Assembly: GCA_024707145.1 (NCBI GenBank)
Contig: JANQAI010000008.1
Span: forward strand, 620,001-684,000
Origin: Magnetospirillum sp.
Lineage (GTDB): Bacteria; Pseudomonadota; Alphaproteobacteria; Rhodospirillales; Magnetospirillaceae
Reading direction: 5' to 3'
Length of the DNA stretch: 64,000 nt
The translations under genes were made by a program, and so were the position numbers. The notes under the pieces are model-generated. The model had not been told where the DNA came from. It saw only the letters and a list, made by a program, of their open reading frames with translations, and searched no databases. This document shows, one piece after another, positions 37,687-49,665 of this stretch. Each line of letters opens with the position of its first letter. The first letter of the stretch is position 1.

Positions 37687-38955
37687 TTGAGCGCGACCCG
37701 CAGCCTTTTCGGATTCGTCTCGCGGTGTTTTCTGGTCTGCCTCGCCGTGTCCGTCCTGGGCGCGGCCATCCCCTCCGACGCCTCGGCTTCCCAGCGCGCG
37801 AGCCGTTACGGCGCCATCGTCCTCGACCATGACACCGGCAACGTGCTGTATGCGGTCAACCCCGACCGCCGCTCGTACCCGGCGTCCCTGACCAAGGTGA
37901 TGACGCTGTACCTGCTGTTCGACGCGATGGAGCAGGGACGGCTGCGGCTGGACAGCACCCTGCCGGTGTCGGCCCATGCCTCGGCCCAGGCGCCGTCCAA
38001 GCTGGGCCTGATGCCCGGCGACCGCATCTCGGTGGAGGACGCGGTGCTGGCCCTGGTGACCAAGTCGGCCAACGACGTGGCGGTGGTGATCGCCGAGTCC
38101 CTGGGCGGCTCGGAACCCGAATTCGCCGAGATGATGACCCGCAAGGCCCACCAGATCGGCATGGTCAACACCACCTACCGCAACGCCTCGGGCCTGCCCA
38201 ACCTGGGCCAGATATCGACGCCGCGCGACCAGGCCACCCTGGCCCGCGCGCTGATCCGCAGCCATGGCGACTACTACCACTATTTCTCCACCCGCCAGTT
38301 CCGCTGGCGCGGCCAGCCCATCACCACCCACAACCGCCTGATGCTGCGCTATCCCGGCGCCGACGGCATCAAGACGGGCTACATCAACGCCTCGGGCTTC
38401 AATCTCGTCGCCTCGGCGAAACGCGACGGCCGCCGTCTGATCGGCGTGGTGTTCGGCGGCGACACCGCGGCCTGGCGCGACAACAACATGGCCCAGATCC
38501 TGGACAAGGGCTTCACCCGCGCCGGCAACCCCGACATCCGTACCGCCGCGGTGGAGGAAGAGGACAGCGCCGATCTGGACAAGCTGATCGCCGCCGTCAA
38601 CAAGACCGAGAAGGGTGCCAAGGCAACCAAGGCCGCCAGCGTCAAGCTGGCCAAGGCCAAGGCCGCGCCCCGCCGGGAAGAGGAGGACGACGAGGGCGAC
38701 GTGGACCCGGTGTCGTGGGCTATCCAGGTGGGAGCCTTCAACGAGTACAAGCCGGCCCACCAAGCCGCCAGCGCCGCCGCCAAGAAGCTGGGCGGGCTGG
38801 TGACGCGGGCAAGCATCGACGTGGCCAAGGCCAAGCAGGGCAAGCAGACCATGTACCGGGCCCGCCTGTCCGGCTTCACCGAGGACCAGGCCCGCGCCGC
38901 CTGTAAGCGGCTGTCCCGGGCGAAGAAAGATTGCAAGATCGTTCAGCCGAGCTGA
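37687..38955 (+). CDS. dacA: D-alanyl-D-alanine carboxypeptidase with SPOR domain
   Basis: A penicillin-binding protein that trims the terminal D-Ala of peptidoglycan stem peptides. The 422-residue product has a signal peptide (cleavage about residue 38), the SxxK motif SLTK, the SxN motif SAN (TKSANDVAVVIAES) and the KTG motif DGIKTGYINASGFN. A charged linker (KTEKGAKATKAAS) leads to a C-terminal SPOR domain (WAIQVGAFNEYKPA), which binds denuded glycan at septa. The start is a TTG at 37687, backed by GGAAGG eight bases upstream and no better ATG. Confidence 0.92.
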   Translation: MSATRSLFGFVSRCFLVCLAVSVLGAAIPSDASASQRASRYGAIVLDHDTGNVLYAVNPDRRSYPASLTKVMTLYLLFDAMEQGRLRLDSTLPVSAHASAQAPSKLGLMPGDRISVEDAVLALVTKSANDVAVVIAESLGGSEPEFAEMMTRKAHQIGMVNTTYRNASGLPNLGQISTPRDQATLARALIRSHGDYYHYFSTRQFRWRGQPITTHNRLMLRYPGADGIKTGYINASGFNLVASAKRDGRRLIGVVFGGDTAAWRDNNMAQILDKGFTRAGNPDIRTAAVEEEDSADLDKLIAAVNKTEKGAKATKAASVKLAKAKAAPRREEEDDEGDVDPVSWAIQVGAFNEYKPAHQAASAAAKKLGGLVTRASIDVAKAKQGKQTMYRARLSGFTEDQARAACKRLSRAKKDCKIVQPS

Positions 38956-38960
38956 ACAGG

Positions 38961-38982
38961 AAGGGCGCCTCCGGGCGCCCTT
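38961..38982 (+). terminator. Terminator between dacA and the GGCT-family gene
   Basis: Arms AAGGGCGCC and GGCGCCCTT with a 4-base loop, then TTCGTTTT. It lies between convergent genes and may serve both. Confidence 0.75.
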
Positions 38983-38989
38983 TTCGTTT

Positions 38990-39481
38990 TCAGGCCTTGC
39001 GCACCGGCTTGGGCGCCAAACCCGGCCGGGGACGCTGGCCCGAGGTGGCGCCGGGCATGCGGCCGGTCTTGAGCGCCCGCTCCATCAGCTGGCGAGCCTT
39101 GGGCAGGAAGCTGCGCTTGTGCCGGCGCTGCCATTGTTCCAGCCGCCAGTCCCGCTTGTGGGCGACGATGTGGGGCGGACACAGGAAGACGTGGGCCATC
39201 ACCATGGCGCCCGAAGCGGTGCGCACCTTGATGGGATGCAGGCCGTATTCCCAGCCCTCGTAGACCTGCAGCCGATGCACCGATTCGGCATCGACGCCGC
39301 GCACCAGGGTGCCTTCGACCCAGCCCGAGGCATGGGGCAGCATCATGGGATAGTGCTTTCCGGCGACGTAGACCCGGCGGAACCCCTGGGCTATGGCCGG
39401 CTCGACCGCCTCCAGCGATTTGCCGCATACCAGGTCGCGCACCTCCGGATCCATCAGCGTGCCGTAGAAGAACAAATTCAT
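38990..39481 (-). CDS. Gamma-glutamylcyclotransferase-like (AIG2/GGCT fold) protein
   Basis: A 163-residue protein beginning MNLFFYGTLMDPEVRDLVCG, the Y-G-T-L loop diagnostic of the GGCT fold. The catalytic Glu is in LQVYEGWEYG. The C-terminal half (about 100-163) is a basic tail (HKRSFLPKARQLMERALKTG). The ATG at 39479-39481 places the motif at residue 6. The substrate is unknown; GGCT-fold proteins act on gamma-glutamyl peptides or serve other roles. Confidence 0.8.
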   Translation of the reverse strand: MNLFFYGTLMDPEVRDLVCGKSLEAVEPAIAQGFRRVYVAGKHYPMMLPHASGWVEGTLVRGVDAESVHRLQVYEGWEYGLHPIKVRTASGAMVMAHVFLCPPHIVAHKRDWRLEQWQRRHKRSFLPKARQLMERALKTGRMPGATSGQRPRPGLAPKPVRKA

Positions 39482-39540
39482 CGAACGATTGGCCCCAGCG
39501 TGACCGCCCCGCTCCCTTCCGGCGGGACCCGACGAATGAA

Positions 39541-40260
39541 TTATATCACCTTCTCCACCAGGCGCGCGCCCCGCGAGGCCATGAAGTACAGCCCGGCATG
39601 GTGGCTGAGGTCCTTGGGGTGGGCGGCGGTTTCGGGTAGCCCCAGTTGCAGCGCCACCTCCAGCGGCAGGTCGTAGGTGGCGCAGGCCGGCTCGTAGACG
39701 GCGATGTCCCGCAGGCTTGGCATCAGTCCGTGATTGCGCGCCGACAGCAGGGTCAGGACGAAATCCATCACGCAGATGTCGGTGCAGATGCCCACCACCA
39801 GCAGCGCCTCCAGGCCATGCCGGTTGACCCAATCCACCACCGCGTTGCGGCCGGTGGCGGGATCGATGGCGCCGACAAAGCCATTGATGCAGTCCTTGCG
39901 CACCAGGGTGGCGCCGCCGTGGTCCTCCAGCCATTTCAGGTCCTCGACCAGTTCCTCCTCGCCGGTGCCGGCCTCGCAATGAGGCGGATAGGGCGGTTCG
40001 GGCTTGCCCGGCTCGTGAGTGTCCAGGAAGGCCAGGATGGGCCAGCCATGCTGGCCGAAACGGCGGGCCAGCCGGTCGGTCTCGTCGATCATCCCGGCCA
40101 CCTGGAAATCGGGCGCCGGCGGGGCCAGCGCACCCGCCCCCACCGTGGCGAAACCGTTGACGATGTCGACGATGACCAGCCCGGTGGGGCGGGCGGCGGG
40201 GTCTATGGTGTCGAAACGCAGCGGCAGCTGGCTGCGGAACAAGGCGATGGCGTCGGTCAT
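39541..40260 (-). CDS. Isochorismatase-family (nicotinamidase-like) hydrolase
   Basis: A 239-residue cysteine hydrolase. The triad is intact: Asp in VIVDIVNGF (about residue 32), Lys in LVRKDCINGF (about 122), and Cys in GICTDICVMDF (about 163). Family members hydrolyse isochorismate, nicotinamide or related amides. A metal-binding Asp/His set of true nicotinamidases is only partly present (LDTHEPG), so nicotinamidase activity is a guess. The gene ends 59 bases from the GGCT gene on the same strand. Confidence 0.8.
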   Translation of the reverse strand: MTDAIALFRSQLPLRFDTIDPAARPTGLVIVDIVNGFATVGAGALAPPAPDFQVAGMIDETDRLARRFGQHGWPILAFLDTHEPGKPEPPYPPHCEAGTGEEELVEDLKWLEDHGGATLVRKDCINGFVGAIDPATGRNAVVDWVNRHGLEALLVVGICTDICVMDFVLTLLSARNHGLMPSLRDIAVYEPACATYDLPLEVALQLGLPETAAHPKDLSHHAGLYFMASRGARLVEKVI

Positions 40261-40334
40261 GGGCCTCCTCTCGGGCCGAGAGAACGGCGGAAGCGACGCC
40301 AGTCTAGCCTATGGGACCGCTGTGGGGGAGAGGC

Positions 40335-40568
40335 TTACGACCGTCGCTCGCCTACCAGCCCCTGGCCGGGCAACAACGCCTCCTCCACGTGCAGCGGCGG
40401 GTTCAGCCGATGTTCGGTGTCGCCGATATGTTCGACGGCCCGGCGGAACTCCGCTTCGATCTCGCGCCGGGCCCGCTCCATGTGCTCATCGAAACGGTCG
40501 GCGGGCCGGCCGGCGGCCTCCCAAGTGCGGTAGGCGCGGCGGCGGACGGTGTTCTCGTCTATATTCAT
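40335..40568 (-). CDS. DUF2934 small protein
   Basis: A 77-residue protein starting MNIDENTVRRRAYRTWEAAG, the R-x-R-A-Y-x-x-W-E-x-x-G-R-P pattern of DUF2934. Function is unknown. The ATG at 40566-40568 has GGAGG six bases upstream. The C-terminal half is charged and probably extended. Confidence 0.75.
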   Translation of the reverse strand: MNIDENTVRRRAYRTWEAAGRPADRFDEHMERARREIEAEFRRAVEHIGDTEHRLNPPLHVEEALLPGQGLVGERRS

Positions 40569-40619
40569 GGTGGTTCCTCCTGATGGGGAGGAAACACCGA
40601 CCGCTGAAAGCGGGTTCCG

Positions 40620-42020
40620 TCAATGCGGCAGGGCGACGCCGCTGGCGGTCAACTGCGCCTCCAGCGCCTGGCGCAGCCGCTTCAGTCCTTCCGAGCTGGC
40701 CGCCTCGCAACGGGCCACCAGCACCGCCTGGGTATTGGAGGCGCGCAGCAGCCACCAGCCGTCCTGGGTATCCACCCGCACGCCGTCGATGGCGTTCACC
40801 TTGGCGCCGGCAGCGGCCAGGCGCTCGCGCACCTCGGCCACCACCTTGAACTTGCGCTCCTCGGGGCAGTCGAAGCGCATTTCCGGGGTGTTGACCATGT
40901 GCGGCAGGCTGTCCCTGCGGCTCGCCAGGGTCTGCCCCTCCCAGCGGGCGACGATGCCCAGCAGGCGGATGGCGGCGTAGAGCGCGTCGTCATAACCGTA
41001 ATAGCGGTCGGCGAAGAAGATGTGGCCGCTCATCTCGCCGGCCAGGGGCGCGCCGGTTTCGGCCATCTGGGTCTTGATCAGCGAATGACCGGTCCGGCCC
41101 ATGATCGGATGGCCGCCCATGCGCGCCACCTCGTCGAAGAACACCTTGGACGCCTTGACGTCGGCGATGATCGAGGCGCCGGGGCGGGCTTTCAGCAGGT
41201 CCTCCGCCAGGATCACCAGGATCTGGTCGCCCCACAGGATGCGGCCTTCCGCGTCCACCACGCCGATACGGTCGCCGTCGCCGTCGAAGGCCAGGCCCAG
41301 ATGATTGTGGCCGATCAGCACCTCGTCGATCAGCGGCTCCAGATTGTGGGGCTCGGTGGGATCGGGGTGATGGTTGGGGAAATGGCCGTCGATGTCGCCG
41401 AACAACACCGTGTGGCTGCCGGGCAGGCGCCTGGCCAGTTCCTGCACCACCTCGCCGGCGGCACCGTTGCCGCAATCCCACACCACCTTCAGCGGCTGCC
41501 GGCCGTCGTAATCGGCGAGCAGGCGATCCACGTACTCGCCGAACACCGGATCGTCGACGGCCCCGCCCTCGCCCGCCAGCCAGTCGCCCTCGGCGGCGAT
41601 GCGGCCCAGGTCCCTGATGTCGGGGCCGAAGAACGGCTTGCCCTGGAACACCATCTTGAAGCCGTTATGGGTGGGCGGATTGTGGCTGCCGGTCACCATG
41701 ATGCCGCCATCCGCGCCGCGCACCTTGGTGGCGAAGTACAGCATGGGGGTCGGCCCCCGCCCCACCCTGCGCACGGTGCAGCCGGCCGACACCAGCCCAT
41801 CCACCAGCGCGGCGGCCAGATCAGGGCTGGACAGCCGCCCGTCCCAGCCCACGCAGACCACCGGGGCGGACCCCCGCTTTTCCATTCCTTGGCCGCCGGC
41901 CCGGCGCACCCGGGTGCCGAAGGCCTTGCCGATGGCGAAGGCGTCCTGGGCGAACAGGGTCTCGCCGACGATGCCCCGGATGTCGTATTCGCGCAGGATG
42001 GTGGGGTGGAAGGTATGCAT
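40620..42020 (-). CDS. Phosphomannomutase/phosphoglucomutase
   Basis: Interconverts hexose 6- and 1-phosphates for polysaccharide synthesis (AlgC/ManB/Pgm type). The 466-residue protein has the four-domain alpha-D-phosphohexomutase layout: REYDIRGIVGETL, the phosphoserine loop MVTGSHNPPTHNGFK, the metal site DGDGDRIGVVDAEG, GEMSGHIFF and the C-terminal phosphate-binding LRASNTQAVLVARCEA. The ATG at 42018-42020 with GGAG six bases upstream is chosen. pgm lies 53 bases upstream on the same strand. Confidence 0.92.
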   Translation of the reverse strand: MHTFHPTILREYDIRGIVGETLFAQDAFAIGKAFGTRVRRAGGQGMEKRGSAPVVCVGWDGRLSSPDLAAALVDGLVSAGCTVRRVGRGPTPMLYFATKVRGADGGIMVTGSHNPPTHNGFKMVFQGKPFFGPDIRDLGRIAAEGDWLAGEGGAVDDPVFGEYVDRLLADYDGRQPLKVVWDCGNGAAGEVVQELARRLPGSHTVLFGDIDGHFPNHHPDPTEPHNLEPLIDEVLIGHNHLGLAFDGDGDRIGVVDAEGRILWGDQILVILAEDLLKARPGASIIADVKASKVFFDEVARMGGHPIMGRTGHSLIKTQMAETGAPLAGEMSGHIFFADRYYGYDDALYAAIRLLGIVARWEGQTLASRRDSLPHMVNTPEMRFDCPEERKFKVVAEVRERLAAAGAKVNAIDGVRVDTQDGWWLLRASNTQAVLVARCEAASSEGLKRLRQALEAQLTASGVALPH

Positions 42021-42073
42021 GTGCTTCTCCAGGGAATGCCCTCTCCCACCACGCAGGAGAGGGAAATCTCGTC

Positions 42074-43999
<1,926 letters not shown>

Positions 44000-45076
44000 A
44001 TGTCGCAGGCTGTTTTGCGTCTCGTGGACAAGGACACCATGGATAGACAGAAGGCATTGGAAGCCGCCGTCAGCCAGATCGAGCGGGCGTTCGGCAAGGG
44101 CTCGATCATGAAGATGGGCCAGAAGGAGACCGTGGAGACCGAGGTGGTCTCCACCGGTTCGCTGGGCCTGGACATCGCGCTGGGCATCGGCGGCCTGCCG
44201 CGCGGACGCATCATCGAGGTGTACGGCCCGGAAAGCTCGGGCAAGACCACGCTGGCGCTGCACGTCATCGCCGAAGCCCAGAAGAAGGGCGGCACCTGCG
44301 CCTTCGTGGACGCCGAACACGCGCTCGACCCGGTCTACGCCAAGAAGCTGGGCGTCAACCTGGACGAACTGCTGATCAGCCAGCCCGATGCCGGCGAGCA
44401 GGCGCTGGAAATCGCCGACACCCTGGTGCGCTCGGGCGCCATCGACGTGCTGGTGGTGGACTCGGTGGCCGCCCTGGTGCCACGCGCCGAACTGGAAGGC
44501 GAGATGGGCGACAGCCATGTCGGTCTGCATGCCCGCCTGATGAGCCAGGCGCTGCGCAAGCTGACCGGCTCGGTGTCCAAGTCCAAGACCATCGTCATCT
44601 TCATCAACCAGATCCGCATGAAGATCGGCGTCATGTTCGGCAACCCGGAAACCACCACCGGCGGCAACGCGCTGAAGTTCTATGCCTCGGTGCGCATGGA
44701 AATCCGCCGCGTCGGCGCCATCAAGGACCGCGACGAGGTGGTGGGCAACCAGACCCGCGTCAAGGTGGTCAAGAACAAGCTGGCGCCGCCGTTCAAGGTA
44801 GTGGATTTCGACATCATGTACGGCGAGGGCGTGTCCAAGCTGGGCGAACTGATCGACCTGGGCACCAAGGCCGGCGTGGTGGAGAAGTCGGGCGCCTGGT
44901 TCTCGTACAATTCCACCCGCATCGGCCAGGGTCGCGAGAACGCCAAGCAGTTCCTGCGTGACAATCCCACCATGGCGGCCGAGATCGAGAACGCCGTACG
45001 CACCAATTCCGGTCTGGTGGCCGAAGCGCTGGCCGCCGGCCCCGGCGACATGGACGGCAACGCGGTCGAGGAATAG
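44000..45076 (+). CDS. recA: Recombinase RecA
   Basis: Strand exchange and SOS co-protease. The 358-residue protein has Walker [18 protein letters not shown], the L1/L2 loops ([33 protein letters not shown]) and an acidic C-terminus. The ATG at 44000 (MSQAVLRLV) with AGGGGG upstream is preferred over an in-frame ATG at 43985. Confidence 0.97.
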   Translation: MSQAVLRLVDKDTMDRQKALEAAVSQIERAFGKGSIMKMGQKETVETEVVSTGSLGLDIALGIGGLPRGRIIEVYGPESSGKTTLALHVIAEAQKKGGTCAFVDAEHALDPVYAKKLGVNLDELLISQPDAGEQALEIADTLVRSGAIDVLVVDSVAALVPRAELEGEMGDSHVGLHARLMSQALRKLTGSVSKSKTIVIFINQIRMKIGVMFGNPETTTGGNALKFYASVRMEIRRVGAIKDRDEVVGNQTRVKVVKNKLAPPFKVVDFDIMYGEGVSKLGELIDLGTKAGVVEKSGAWFSYNSTRIGQGRENAKQFLRDNPTMAAEIENAVRTNSGLVAEALAAGPGDMDGNAVEE

Positions 45077-45098
45077 GCCGCCCGTTTCCCCCAACATC

Positions 45099-45129
45099 AA
45101 GGGCCGCCCCGTCGCCGGGGCGGCCCTTT
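45099..45129 (+). terminator. Rho-independent terminator after recA
   Basis: Arms AAGGGCCGCCCC and GGGGCGGCCCTT close a small loop, followed by TTCCTC. It is 22 bases from the stop codon and also faces the converging GGDEF gene. Confidence 0.85.
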
Positions 45130-45151
45130 CCTCATGGACGCTTCCCAAACC

Positions 45152-46093
45152 CTAGTGACGCACCGCCGCCCGGCTGGCCCGCAACTCGGACGCCACCAGC
45201 CCCGCCGGGGCCAAGCCGGCGGGAGGCGGCGCCAGTTCCACCCGGTCGCGGCCACGATCCTTGGCCCCATACAGGGCACGGTCGGCCGCCGCCACCGCTT
45301 CCTGCACCGAACCGCTGGGCACCATGGGAGCCACGCCGATGGAGCAGGTCACCGCCACCTGCTGGCCGCCTTCCAGCAGCACCGGCTGCCGCGCCAGCGC
45401 GCGGCGCAGGCGGTCGAGCACGTGGGCGGCGGTCTCCACGTCGGTATTGGGCAGGCAGAACAGGAACTCCTCGCCGCCATAGCGATAGACCGAATCGTAG
45501 GGTCGCAGGCTGCGCTGGAAGAAGCGCGCGGTGGCGCACAGTACCCGGTCGCCCGCCTGGTGGCCCCAGGTGTCGTTGATGCGCTTGAAGAAGTCGAGGT
45601 CGGCCAGGGCGACGCAGACCGGATCGCCGGTGCGCAGAGAGCGGGTCCATTCCCGCCGCAGGCTGCGCATCATGCCCTGCCGGTTGTGCACGCCGGTGAG
45701 CGGGTCGGTTTCCACCAGGACGCGGCGGAACTGCCCCTCCACCCGCCGGGCTTCGCGCACATAGGCTTCGACCGCCGCCATGAACTCCTGATAATCGTCG
45801 GGTGCGATGGGGTAGCCGCGCCGCCGCCGCTCCAGCAGGACCGCCGCCCGCCCGTGCATGAAGGCGCGCAGGCGCAGAAGCGGCGCCAGTTCTTCCGCGT
45901 CGCCGCAGGCATAGGCCGCCAGCAGGGGCACCGGGGCGTCGGGCCCGCAGGGCGGAATGTCGGATTGGCCGGGAAACATCAGGGCGGCATGAACGCGCAT
46001 GAGCCAGGAGCTGTGCTCGCCGGCCGCCCGTTCGAACAGCCGCAACACCTCCCGCGTCCTGTCAACCACGTCCCGAGTTTTGTCCACCAGCAC
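45152..46093 (-). CDS. GGDEF-domain diguanylate cyclase
   Basis: A 313-residue cytoplasmic protein that should make cyclic di-GMP. The active site is the intact GGEEF (about residue 220), and an inhibitory I-site RxxD (RPYD) lies exactly five residues before it, so product feedback is expected. The N-terminal 130 residues are helical with conserved-looking His, Trp and Cys (GEHSSWLMRVH, AFMHGRA), which may be a zinc-binding CZB-like sensor as in DgcZ; this is a weak inference. The start is a GTG at 46091-46093, with GGAGGA seven bases upstream. Confidence 0.88.
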   Translation of the reverse strand: MLVDKTRDVVDRTREVLRLFERAAGEHSSWLMRVHAALMFPGQSDIPPCGPDAPVPLLAAYACGDAEELAPLLRLRAFMHGRAAVLLERRRRGYPIAPDDYQEFMAAVEAYVREARRVEGQFRRVLVETDPLTGVHNRQGMMRSLRREWTRSLRTGDPVCVALADLDFFKRINDTWGHQAGDRVLCATARFFQRSLRPYDSVYRYGGEEFLFCLPNTDVETAAHVLDRLRRALARQPVLLEGGQQVAVTCSIGVAPMVPSGSVQEAVAAADRALYGAKDRGRDRVELAPPPAGLAPAGLVASELRASRAAVRH

Positions 46094-46200
46094 GAACGCG
46101 TCCTCCGCAGCCCTGATTTCTAAGGATTATCCCACGCTCCCGGTCGGAGCGAGTGGGCGCGGAGGGTGATGCCACCAAAGGAGGAGAAACGCCGGAAGGG

Positions 46201-46830
46201 CTAGAATACGTCCTTCCAAGCCGCCATCAGGGCGCAATCCACGTCGTCCATGGACGGCGTGTTGCCCAGGTCCCACAGCGAGGTGACGCCGTACTGGCTG
46301 ATGCCGCAAGGGACGATGCCCTGGAAATGGCCGAGGTCAGGATCGACGTTGAGCGCGACGCCATGGAAGGTGACCCAATGGCGCACCCGCACGCCGATGG
46401 CCGCCACCTTGTCCTCCCGTCCCATTCCGCGCTCGACCCAGATGCCGACGCGGCCGTCGCGGCGTTCGCCCTTGACGGTGAAGCGCGCCAGCGTGCGGAT
46501 CAGCCATTCCTCCAGGTCGTGCACATAGGCGCGCACGTCGGCGCCGCGCCGCTTCAAGTCCAGCATGACATAGGCGACCCGCTGGCCCGGCCCGTGATAG
46601 GTGAACTGGCCGCCGCGCCCGGTCTGGTAGACGGGGAAGCGGTCGTGCCACAGCAGGTCCTCGGGCTTGGCGCTGGTGCCGGCGGTGTAAAGCGGCGGAT
46701 GTTCCAGCAGCCACACGCATTCGGGCGCGGTGCCGGCACGGATGGCGGCCACCCGTTCCTCCATGAAGGCCAGCGCCTCCTCGTAGGGCACCAATTGGTC
46801 GCTGATTCGCCATTCGATGGGCAGGCTCAT
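46201..46830 (-). CDS. lipB: Octanoyl-[ACP]:protein N-octanoyltransferase
   Basis: Transfers octanoate from ACP to lipoyl domains. The 209-residue product has the LipB signatures [16 protein letters not shown] (about 75-90), the catalytic Lys in [11 protein letters not shown] and the catalytic Cys in [16 protein letters not shown]. It is a single gene here. Confidence 0.95.
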   Translation of the reverse strand: MSLPIEWRISDQLVPYEEALAFMEERVAAIRAGTAPECVWLLEHPPLYTAGTSAKPEDLLWHDRFPVYQTGRGGQFTYHGPGQRVAYVMLDLKRRGADVRAYVHDLEEWLIRTLARFTVKGERRDGRVGIWVERGMGREDKVAAIGVRVRHWVTFHGVALNVDPDLGHFQGIVPCGISQYGVTSLWDLGNTPSMDDVDCALMAAWKDVF

Positions 46831-46936
46831 GGCACTCCTGGAAAGTCCGCTTGATTCGCCGGGGGGAGTTTGGTATTCCCCTCTCTCCTTGTTGGCAAGC
46901 CTCTGTTTAAGTCTTGCCTAAGGTTCTACCGGCTAT

Positions 46937-47021
46937 GCGACCGTGGCGGAACTGGTAGACGCGCACGCTTGAGGTGCGTGTGACGCAAGTCGTGGGAGTT
47001 CGAGTCTCCCCGGTCGCACCA
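46937..47021 (+). tRNA. tRNA-Leu (anticodon GAG)
   Basis: The 85-base gene folds as a class II tRNA. Acceptor arms GCGACCG and CGGTCGC pair. The anticodon stem CACGC/GCGTG encloses TTGAGGT, giving GAG. The T arm contains GTTCGAGTC, and CCA is encoded at the end (47019-47021). The long variable arm is typical of leucine. Confidence 0.95.
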
Positions 47022-47245
47022 AATTTCGAACCCCCCGCAGGCCCCGGCCGGCGGGGGTTTCGCTTTTCCAATGGTCCCGCCACCCCGCCCCGCCGCTAAA
47101 GTGGTGCTACCATTATCGGTTTTCCGCAACGGCGCGCGAATTGGGGGCGTTCCACCCTTGTCGTTTTTCACGGAGTGGCGTATGCCGGGACGGTCACCGC
47201 GCGGGCGGACGTTCAAGATAATAAAATTACCCGAGGTTTTTCTTC

Positions 47246-49534
47246 ATGAGCATGTCGGACGAGCTGCGCGACGCAGCGCTGGAATATCATCGGCTGCCGG
47301 TCCCCGGTAAGATTTCCGTCAATCCTACCAAGCCCTTAGCCAACCAGCGCGACCTTGCCCTGGCCTATTCCCCGGGCGTCGCCGCCGCCTGCGAAGCCAT
47401 CGTCGCCGACGCCAACGCCGCCGTGGAAGTGACCGCGCGGGGTAATCTTGTTGCCGTGGTCACCAACGGTACCGCCGTCCTCGGCCTCGGCCCCATTGGC
47501 CCGCTGGCCGCCAAGCCGGTGATGGAAGGCAAGGGCGTGCTGTTCAAGAAGTTCGCCGGCATCGACGTCTTCGACATGGAGATCAACGAGCTGGATCCCG
47601 ACCGGCTGGTCAACGTGATCGCCGCGATGGAGCCCACCTTCGGCGCCATCAATCTGGAAGACATCAAGGCCCCCGAATGCTTCGAGGTGGAGCGCCAGCT
47701 GAAGGAGCGGCTGTCCATCCCGGTCATGCACGACGACCAGCACGGCACCGCCATCGTCGTCGCCGCCGCCATGATCAATGCGCTGCGCATCGTCGGCAAG
47801 GACATCGGCAAGGTGAAGCTGGTGGCCTCGGGCGCCGGCGCCGCCGCCCTGGCCTGCCTCAACCTGCTGGTGGCGGTGGGCATCAAGCGCGAGAACATCT
47901 GGGTCACCGACATCAAGGGCGTGGTCTACAAGGGCCGCAACGAGCTGATGGACCCCTACAAGGAGGTGTTCGCCCAGGAGACCGACAAGCGCACCCTGGC
48001 CGAGGTCATCCCGGACGCCGACATCTTCATGGGCCTGTCCGCGCCGCGGGTGCTGACCGCCGAGATGGTGGCGACCATGGCCGACAAGCCCATCGTCTTC
48101 GCCCTGGCCAATCCGACCCCGGAAATCCTGCCCGACGAGGTCAAGTCGGTGCGCCCCGACGCCATCATCGCCACCGGCCGCTCGGACTATCCCAACCAGG
48201 TCAACAACGTCCTGGTGTTCCCCTACATCTTCCGCGGCGCGCTGGACGTGGGCGCCACCCAGATCAACGAAGAGATGAAGCTGGCCGCCACCTACGCCCT
48301 GGCCGAGCTGGCCATGGCGGAATCGGACGAGCGGGTGCGCGCCGCCTATGGCGAGCAGCCGCTGTCCTTCGGCCCGGAATACCTGATCCCCAAGCCGTTC
48401 GATTCGCGCCTGATCCTCAAGATCGCGCCGGCGGTGGCGCGGGCGGCCATGGAGTCCGGCGTGGCGCGCCGCCCGATCATCGATTTCGAGGCCTATCACG
48501 AAACCCTGGCCCAGTTCGTCTTCCGCTCGGGCCTGGTGATGAAGCCGGTGTTCGACCGCGCCAAGCAGGACCTGCGCCGCATCGTCTACACCGAGGGCGA
48601 GGGCCGGCGCGTGCTGATGGCGGTGCAGGCGGTGGTGGACGAAGGCGTCGCCTTCCCCATCCTCATCGGCCGGCGCGACGTGGTGCTGAAGCGCATCTGC
48701 GAACTGGACCTGCGCCTGCAGCTCGGCACTGATTTCGAGCTGTGCGACCCCGAGAACGATACCCGCTACAACGACTACTGGCGCCGCTACCACGACCTGA
48801 TGGGGCGCAAGGGCGTGTCGCCGGAATACGCCCGCACGGTGGTGCGCACCCGCACCACCGTGATCGGCGCCCTGATGGTGCAGCGCGGCGAGGCCGACGC
48901 CATGATCTGCGGCACCATCGGCCGCTACGAGAAGCACCTGAACCACATCACCGACGTCATCGGCCTGCGCGACGGCGTCAAGGTGCCGGCGGCCATGAAC
49001 CTGCTGATCATGCCGCAGGGCACCTATTTCATCTGCGACACCTACGTCACCCCCGAGCCGACGCCCGAGCAGATCGTCGAGAACACCCTGCTGGCGGCGG
49101 AAGAGGTGCGGCGCTTTGGCATCGAGCCCAAGGTGGCGCTGCTGTCGCATTCCAATTTCGGCTCGCACCGCTCGCCCTCGGCGGCCAAGATGCGCGAGGC
49201 CCTGGCCATCCTGCACGAGCGCGCGCCCTATTTGGAGGTGGAAGGCGAGATGCACGGCGACGCCGCCCTGTCCGAGGACATCCGCGAGCGCATCTATCCC
49301 GCCTCGCGCCTGAAGGGCCAGGCCAACCTGCTGGTCATGCCCAACCTAGACGCCGCCAACATCTCGTTCAACCTGATCAAGGCGCTGGGCGAAGGCCTGT
49401 CGGTGGGCCCGATCCTCATGGGTGCCCGCCTGCCGGCCCACGTGCTGACGCCCTCGGCCACCGTGCGCAACATCGTCAACGTCACCGCCCTGGCCGCGGT
49501 GGACGCCCAGATGGTGGCGCACCAGCGGCGATAG
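47246..49534 (+). CDS. maeB: NADP-dependent malic enzyme with phosphotransacetylase-like domain
   Basis: Decarboxylates malate to pyruvate with NADP+. The 762-residue hybrid has an N-terminal malic domain ([39 protein letters not shown]) and a C-terminal PTA-like region (about 430-762), as in MaeB proteins where that domain regulates the enzyme. ATGs at 47246 and 47252 are both possible; GAGG lies nine bases before the first. Confidence 0.92.
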   Translation: MSMSDELRDAALEYHRLPVPGKISVNPTKPLANQRDLALAYSPGVAAACEAIVADANAAVEVTARGNLVAVVTNGTAVLGLGPIGPLAAKPVMEGKGVLFKKFAGIDVFDMEINELDPDRLVNVIAAMEPTFGAINLEDIKAPECFEVERQLKERLSIPVMHDDQHGTAIVVAAAMINALRIVGKDIGKVKLVASGAGAAALACLNLLVAVGIKRENIWVTDIKGVVYKGRNELMDPYKEVFAQETDKRTLAEVIPDADIFMGLSAPRVLTAEMVATMADKPIVFALANPTPEILPDEVKSVRPDAIIATGRSDYPNQVNNVLVFPYIFRGALDVGATQINEEMKLAATYALAELAMAESDERVRAAYGEQPLSFGPEYLIPKPFDSRLILKIAPAVARAAMESGVARRPIIDFEAYHETLAQFVFRSGLVMKPVFDRAKQDLRRIVYTEGEGRRVLMAVQAVVDEGVAFPILIGRRDVVLKRICELDLRLQLGTDFELCDPENDTRYNDYWRRYHDLMGRKGVSPEYARTVVRTRTTVIGALMVQRGEADAMICGTIGRYEKHLNHITDVIGLRDGVKVPAAMNLLIMPQGTYFICDTYVTPEPTPEQIVENTLLAAEEVRRFGIEPKVALLSHSNFGSHRSPSAAKMREALAILHERAPYLEVEGEMHGDAALSEDIRERIYPASRLKGQANLLVMPNLDAANISFNLIKALGEGLSVGPILMGARLPAHVLTPSATVRNIVNVTALAAVDAQMVAHQRR

Positions 49535-49548
49535 GGCGGCAACTCCTT

Positions 49549-49645
49549 CGTCATGCGCAGGCTTGACCCGCGCATCCACGTGGTGTCGTCTGGCACCTCA
49601 TCTGCGGACAGCCGTGGATGGCCGGGTCAAGCCCGGCCATGACGC
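49549..49645. repeat. Intergenic dyad repeat, copy C (longest)
   Basis: Two half units, CATGCGCAGGCTTGACC and GGTCAAGCCCGGCCATG, are inverted around a short centre, with outer GTGG / CCAC arms. It lies between maeB and the pseudouridine synthase gene. Confidence 0.7.
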
Positions 49646-49665
49646 TTTTCGGGCGAGAGCGCGCC